Assembly (NCBI GenBank): GCA_032164295.1
Contig: JAJHTX010000001.1
Span: 1,054,001-1,118,000 of the forward strand
Direction of reading: 5' to 3'
Origin: Inonotus obliquus
Lineage: Eukaryota > Basidiomycota > Agaricomycetes > Hymenochaetales > Hymenochaetaceae
DNA: 64,000 nucleotides
Shown: piece by piece, positions 59,260-64,000 of the stretch
How positions within the stretch are numbered: the stretch's first letter is position 1
Layout: every line of letters starts with the position of its first letter
Position numbers and translations under genes: made by a program
The notes under the pieces: generated by a model
What the model saw: only the letters and a program-made list of their open reading frames with translations
The model's database searches: none
Told to the model about the DNA's origin: nothing

Positions 59260-60160
59260 AATAGTCGTTCATGAGGTGAAGTTCGCCATGGTTGCCGATC
59301 GAGAAATGCTTTGCGTAGTGAAAGGCCCCAGAAGTGAGACGATACGCGTTTTGAATAGCATGGTTCCATTTCAGATACAGAACGGATTGAGTCGTGTTGC
59401 ATGGCTTGGACCTTCAGTTTGGGAATCAAACCAAGAATCAAGGAGGACAAGTTTCTGTAAGTAGTCCAATAGACGAGTCTGCAATGGCACTGCACAACTG
59501 CGAATCAACGCGGCCACAGGGCTAAATCGCTGCTTCACAAGAGATACGTAGATTTCTGGTAGGAATTGAAATGAAATCATCTGAGGAACTTTCATGCGAT
59601 GCATAGCTGTGCCAAATATTGTGCATGCTTTGCAATTTATGCAGCGTTCATTAGACTTCGTCTGCAAACGAAAGTTATACTCGAAACACGTTGCCTTCCA
59701 TCGAGGTGGCATACGAAATCTCGGTTTCTTAATTACCTTTCGAAATCAGCAGAATGTAGGAATCCTCGTGGATTCGACACGATCACGATAAGTTCGAGAT
59801 AGAATGTATCTCCGGATGCACGAGCTGGAATGAACCCTTTTCTCAGTCTTAGATGCATCAAGGGGAAAAGAAACTTTGCTTGCTCGACATTTTCGGTATG
59901 AACTAGAGTCTTTCTTGATCATCCTCATCCGGAGTACCATGCGCCGTCATCCGACGATAATCCCGAGCGATAATCCTCTGCTCAAAAGTTCGCAAAGGGC
60001 AATTCCCGCAAGATTCTCGCGACCAGAGAGGTATCAAGCTCTTCGTTTCGGGAACCACTATTCTAGACCTCGCTTTGAGTCCAGGTTCAAGCCTTCTACA
60101 GTTACGCTGAGTAGTTTTGGTAGTATAAGTCCAGACGTGAGAGACATTTCAGAGTAGAAC
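59260..60160 (+). pseudogene. Decayed FunK1-type fungal kinase fragment
   Basis: FunK1 kinases are an expanded fungal family. Here only pieces remain, in the right order but in broken frames. ETIRVLNSMVPFQIQNGLSR fits the N-lobe. ALQFMQRSLDFVCKRKLYSK then HVAFHRGGIRNLGF fits the segment that ends in the HRD-type loop, with Asp replaced by Gly. VGILVDSTRSR stands where the GVLIDFDLA metal-binding motif would be. TLLARHFRYELESFLIIL matches the family's strongly conserved RxYRxDLESF region. Stops and shifts separate the pieces, and both catalytic motifs are spoiled, so this is a dead copy. The assignment rests on motif order, not an alignment, so it is moderate. Confidence 0.5.
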
Positions 60161-60441
60161 ATCAATGTTCTGGTGCTGATGTCAAGGACACTGTGTTTTA
60201 GCCGCAAAAGAGCTCGGATGACCGTGTCCTGCTCTATTGGATGTAGTCGAATATTTGCGCAAGGAAATAAGCGTCATGATCTGTTGAAGCTGGGAGGGGG
60301 AGTGAAACGTAGTATACGAAAGTAGGCACCACCACAACGGTAGCGGAATATCCCGACAAAGGTTATCAATCAACAAGCACGTGGACCGTGTTTTAGTCCT
60401 GAGCGCGCTGACTCAAGGCTCATTATTTACCTCCAACATAG

Positions 60442-62283
60442 ATGTCGAAAAGGCATCGAGAGCGGCATGCTACATCCAAGCCGCCAGCAAAGAGATCGAA
60501 ATTAGGATTAACTATCGGCGCGCCATCAGTGGATGATAGGCGTATCCCTTCGGAAAGCAATCCATCTTCGTCGGCATTATCCACTCGAACTATCTTGAAC
60601 CAACAACGCCCTCCTACTCTTTCCAACTTATGCATTCGCGTCTTTACTGACAACTTCTCAGAGTTCTCTGATGAGGAGCATTGGGAGTTGACAAGGGACT
60701 GGTTGAAGATAATTCCAGAATCTGTTTTGCCAAACCTTTTCGCATCCCTAAAGGCGCAACATCCAAGGCGCTTGAACCATGCAGTAGTAACTACTGTACG
60801 TCCACATCTTACAACTGAACTGTACGCTTCTTCACGACTATTGCTGTACATTTAGTACTTTCTCCGCGGTACCACAGTGTCATTGAACGGTGAACTCGCG
60901 ATCACGTCGCACACTTTACTGGCCATTCCTCGAGTGCTAAGCAACAAGCTGATTAGTCTGGAGCTTAGCGATATCGACAAGTTCTCTGACTCGACATATG
61001 CCGCAATGGTTAAGGGACTTCCTTCTCTTACGACACTAGTTTTAAGGTAACTAACTGCCTGCTATTGTTTTGGCTGATCTTGACTTCAATTCTCAGAAAT
61101 TGCCTGAAAGTCGGTCCTTCTACCGTTGAAATGATCGCCAAAAGTTGCCCACGTTTGAAAAAGTTAAATCTGAACTTTACGAGTGTGACGGCTTTGTCGC
61201 TGGCACCTTTGCTCAAGGCGCGTCCGGGCCTTGAGGTCCTCAAACTAGCGGGCGTACAAAACCTAGTAAGTCTATTCTATATGCCTCATATGTTCAATTC
61301 TCATTACGTGCGTTTCAGTCCGATGCGACGATGTCAAGGCTATTTACTCTAATCACCGATGACAGCGGACAGGGCGATAGGATGCCTTTGCGTAACCTGA
61401 AATCTTTGAAGCTCCGACACGATACCATAAGTGAAATCACCGTCATACCATTCCTTCAGCGTTGCCCGAATCTGGAACGACTGGACGTATCATTCACCCT
61501 TGTCAAGCACATCCCTGACCTTACCACCGTACCTCCAATTGAAAAGCTCTCCTTGACGTCGACATTCATACCAGGCGGTGAACTAGTCGGGCTTGTCGCT
61601 CGTCTACCCCGTCTCAAAACTTTGAACATCGGTGCCATGGGTGTGAAAGCGGCCACCAGTACCGCTAGGGTAAGCTCGACGGCGATGACGCTTCATGACG
61701 TTACTCTTTCACACTTGACAGAGAGGCTTCGAGGTTGCCCAATGCTCCATACCGTGAACCTTGTGCAGAATTCCAAGCTAGGAGCAGGGGGCTTTGACGC
61801 CATAGCTTATTTTATCCAACACGTTGGCAGGAAACTGTCGTATCTTAATTTATCTGGCGTGGCTGTACTCTCAGAAGACCTTGAGGGATTGGTGCCGGAA
61901 GAACAAGGAGAGGTGTCTTCGCTGAAAACATTGATTCTGAACAAGTCGCTGGTTGACGACGATTGTGCTCCGTGGATTTCAAGCTGCAAAAGTCTGGAAG
62001 TTCTTGAGCTTGCTGAGACAAAAATTTCCGGTATGCAGTCTCGTATTGTTTTAGCACGTGGCCAAGCTGAAACACATTTTTCAGAGGAAGGACTACTTCC
62101 AATTATTGATTCCTGTACTAGACTTGCGAAACTGAACTTGACAGGATGTAGAGGGGTGAAAATCGTCGATCGTCGACGCTTTTTCGACGTAAGTGCTTGT
62201 AGATACCATCCCTTTTGTGTTGTGATGCCTTATTCTTCTCACTCTAGGTTTGGGAAGAACGTCACGCGGAAAGCAGCACATGA
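60442..62283 (+). CDS. Leucine-rich-repeat (RNI-like) protein
   Basis: About 550-residue LRR protein of the ribonuclease-inhibitor-like type; role unknown. ATG 60442 begins MSKRHRERHATSKPPAKRSK, a basic, possibly nuclear-targeting start. After a linker, FSDEEHWELTRDWLKIIPES and LPNLFASLKAQHP precede the repeats. Repeats of 25-28 residues follow: LISLELSDIDKFSDSTYAAM, LTTLVLRNCLKVGPSTVEMI, LKKLNLNFTSVTALSLAPLL, LEVLKLAGVQNLSDATMSRL, LERLDVSFTLVKHIPDL, LKTLILNKSLVDDDCAPWI and LAKLNLTGCRGVK. The C-terminus after the last intron is DVWEERHAESST, stop 62281-62283. About five introns. No F-box is clear. Its stop lies 50 bp from the convergent gene. Confidence 0.8.
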
Positions 62284-62332
62284 TAAACCGGTATCGCGGA
62301 GATGGTTAAATACTATAGTGTACATGCAGTTA

Positions 62333-64000
62333 CTAGGTCCCGGCCGTCCCTACCCAAAGCAGTCCAAACCTTGCCGATGGTTTCACAAGGTTCAGCGTCG
62401 GCTGAACATCGGTTTCGCCAAGAGACGAAGCAGCCAATTTCTTCCGGCCAGGTTCCAATGCAGGGGATTTTGGAGACTTCATGGATGAAGGCGGATCCGA
62501 TGGTGCAACTAAAGGAGATAGTAGAAGTCGAACTTTTCCTAAGTATTGGGTCGCAGCGCGTTGCAACTCCTCCTCAAGATTGGGATTCGCTGTTTTGACG
62601 TCGGGGGGAAGGGACTACAAAGTTGCATAAACGACTGTTATTCTCAGTACCAAGATCTCAACTCACTTGGTAAGATTGCTTGATCATTTGATCCAACGAC
62701 GCAACAGGCTCCGACAACGCCTCGCCCCATTCACCACAGATCACTTTCAAGAACTTCATATCCAATATTGACTGAAATCCACGATACTTCCTTGAATCCC
62801 GCATTGTTGTAATCAGGGAACTCGAAAAGCGAGTCAAAACTATCCTTGCAATTGCCGCTCGCTGCGAAATGTCCTTGAACTGGGCGAACTTCTCTATTGA
62901 CTCGACGAGGAATAGCAACGAGTCCATGATTTCGGACGAAGGGCCACGCGGAGGTGTCGCTATCAAGGAGAATTAAGAGTCAACGGAAGTTGATGGTGAC
63001 CAATCATAATGCCTACATCCATGTTGCCAAGTGCGTGAGCGGGCGAGCACATTTTGAACGTATTTTTCGCTTGCGGACAATGCTACTGCCGAAGCGCATT
63101 TGCTTACACATGAGTCATAAATCTGTCGCGCTCGGGAGTGCCAGACTGAACAGGACATGATTAGTCAACTAGTCAGACAGCCGCCTAGGTACGTACTATC
63201 ACTAAATGCATCAGAGCAATGAAGGTGGGTCATCACTGATGAAAGGGACAGCTTTTGAGCTAGTCTACCCAGAAAGTACGTGCGTCGTGCCAATTGCTCT
63301 GCGGCAAAACTGAGTACAGAGGAAACACAAGATATTAACATCACAAACCTGAGTCACTTTCATCTGCATCAAGCAACTTTTCCATGGAGTCCAGGAGGTC
63401 ACTGGCGGCTATTTCGGAATCCGACACGTAGGATGCTCGCAGACTAATTTGTAGCTCTATCAACTGAGAATCCATCAGCACTTTACGAGATCGCGCACCT
63501 TTTTTCCTTGTCGTCTGCAAAGGCGCAGTCTAAGTCGTTGCGTAGGTTCAGTGCTGCATTGTCCGTCTCTGACAGTATTCTGTCAACAAACGGTGTCACA
63601 CCGTCAAGGCGCTGCTGAATCCCTTGTTTAAACCGCTGGAACGAAGATTGGGCAAGAGGGATGTTGAGAGACGAATGAGTAACCGAAGGTGCCGGCGGAG
63701 CTGAAAGAAGAAACTGGTGTGGCGCCAAGTCTTTTGGTGGGTAAAAAAGAATGAGCTTCAATCACAACAGCAAACCGTAATCGACTAACCAAAACGCGTA
63801 TCCTCTCGCTCTTCCGCAATTGCCAGTATCATTGACTGTAACGTTTCCTTGAATGAGCGCGAAATCTTCTCCAGCGTCGCCTTCCATAATACTTGAACTC
63901 GAGTTCTGCATACATCATCTATCAGGCGACGTAGTGCCTCGATACCCTCTGAATCCAGAAGGCCACATGACGCAGATAACCATTCCAATGCAGAGGAACG
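62333..64000 (-). CDS. Probable COG complex subunit 1, C-terminal part (cut by window edge)
   Basis: Probably Cog1, a lobe A subunit of the conserved oligomeric Golgi tethering complex. The 5' part lies beyond 64000. Visible segments: ALRRLIDDVCRTRVQVLWKA, FKETLQSMILAIAEERED, SSFQRFKQGIQQRLDGVTPF followed by VDRILSETDNAALNLRNDLD, LIELQISLRASYVSDSEIAA, SLLFLVESIEKFAQFKDISQ, and RKYRGFQSILDMKFLKVICG. The last resembles the Cog1 C-terminal stretch that ends in a Leu-rich Phe/Leu helix. After an intron the tail is QRAATQYLGKVRLLLSPLV and ends at 62333. The all-helical, Leu/Arg-rich pattern fits a CATCHR tether but is not proof; another Golgi or exocyst tether is the alternative. Confidence 0.55.

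Overview
The window is nuclear DNA from a filamentous basidiomycete, most likely an Agaricomycete (mushroom or wood-decay group). Genes are interrupted by many short introns of about 50-60 nt with GT..AG ends. There is a secreted GH74 xyloglucanase with a C-terminal CBM1, a decayed FunK1-type kinase, and two small protein families that I associate with Agaricomycetes. Nothing resembles a bacterial operon, virus, CRISPR array or intact transposon. I rebuilt exon structures by hand from reading frames and splice signals, so gene ends are more reliable than every internal junction.

Region 1 (1-9.75 kb) is housekeeping. It holds the N-terminal two thirds of a dynactin p150Glued gene (-), which runs off the left edge; a divergent class II deacetylase of the acetylpolyamine amidohydrolase type (+); a large SMP/C2 membrane-contact protein of the Mug190/tricalbin type (+); and the Golgi SNARE GOS1 (-).

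Region 2 (10.1-15.9 kb) is accessory. Three aminoglycoside-phosphotransferase-like (APH fold) genes, one inverted and two in tandem, each have exons of exactly 576 and 360 nt and encode 311 aa. The third copy has lost the metal-binding Asn of its catalytic loop. About 2.4 kb of coding-looking but unassignable sequence lies between the inverted pair.

Region 3 (15.9-26.95 kb) is gene-poor. The only gene I can support is a 232-aa conserved protein at 24.05-24.75 kb, with a polypurine/polypyrimidine-skewed flank.

Region 4 (26.96-53.2 kb) is dense. It contains a DUF726/Mil1-like membrane hydrolase, SRP14, an ankyrin protein with two micro-exons and a GC-AG intron, histidyl-tRNA synthetase with a probable mitochondrial leader, GH74-CBM1, aspartyl-tRNA synthetase, mitochondrial aspartate aminotransferase, a Ser-rich protein of unknown role, an SMP-30/gluconolactonase, mitochondrial acyl carrier protein, mitochondrial ribosomal protein bL17m and a formaldehyde-dehydrogenase-like zinc ADH. 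Several are head-to-head pairs with related roles: AspRS with aspartate aminotransferase, and ACP with bL17m.

Region 5 (53.2-64 kb) has a small conserved protein, an AIM6-like phosphodiesterase-fold protein, an unassigned stretch ending in a decayed FunK1 kinase, an LRR (RNI-like) protein, and the C-terminal part of a probable COG1 gene (-) that runs off the right edge.

The most unusual items are the APH-like trio with its catalytic-loop change at a splice junction, the micro-exon/GC-AG ankyrin gene, the dual-start HisRS, the FunK1 relic, and the 11-kb gene-poor interval around one conserved gene.
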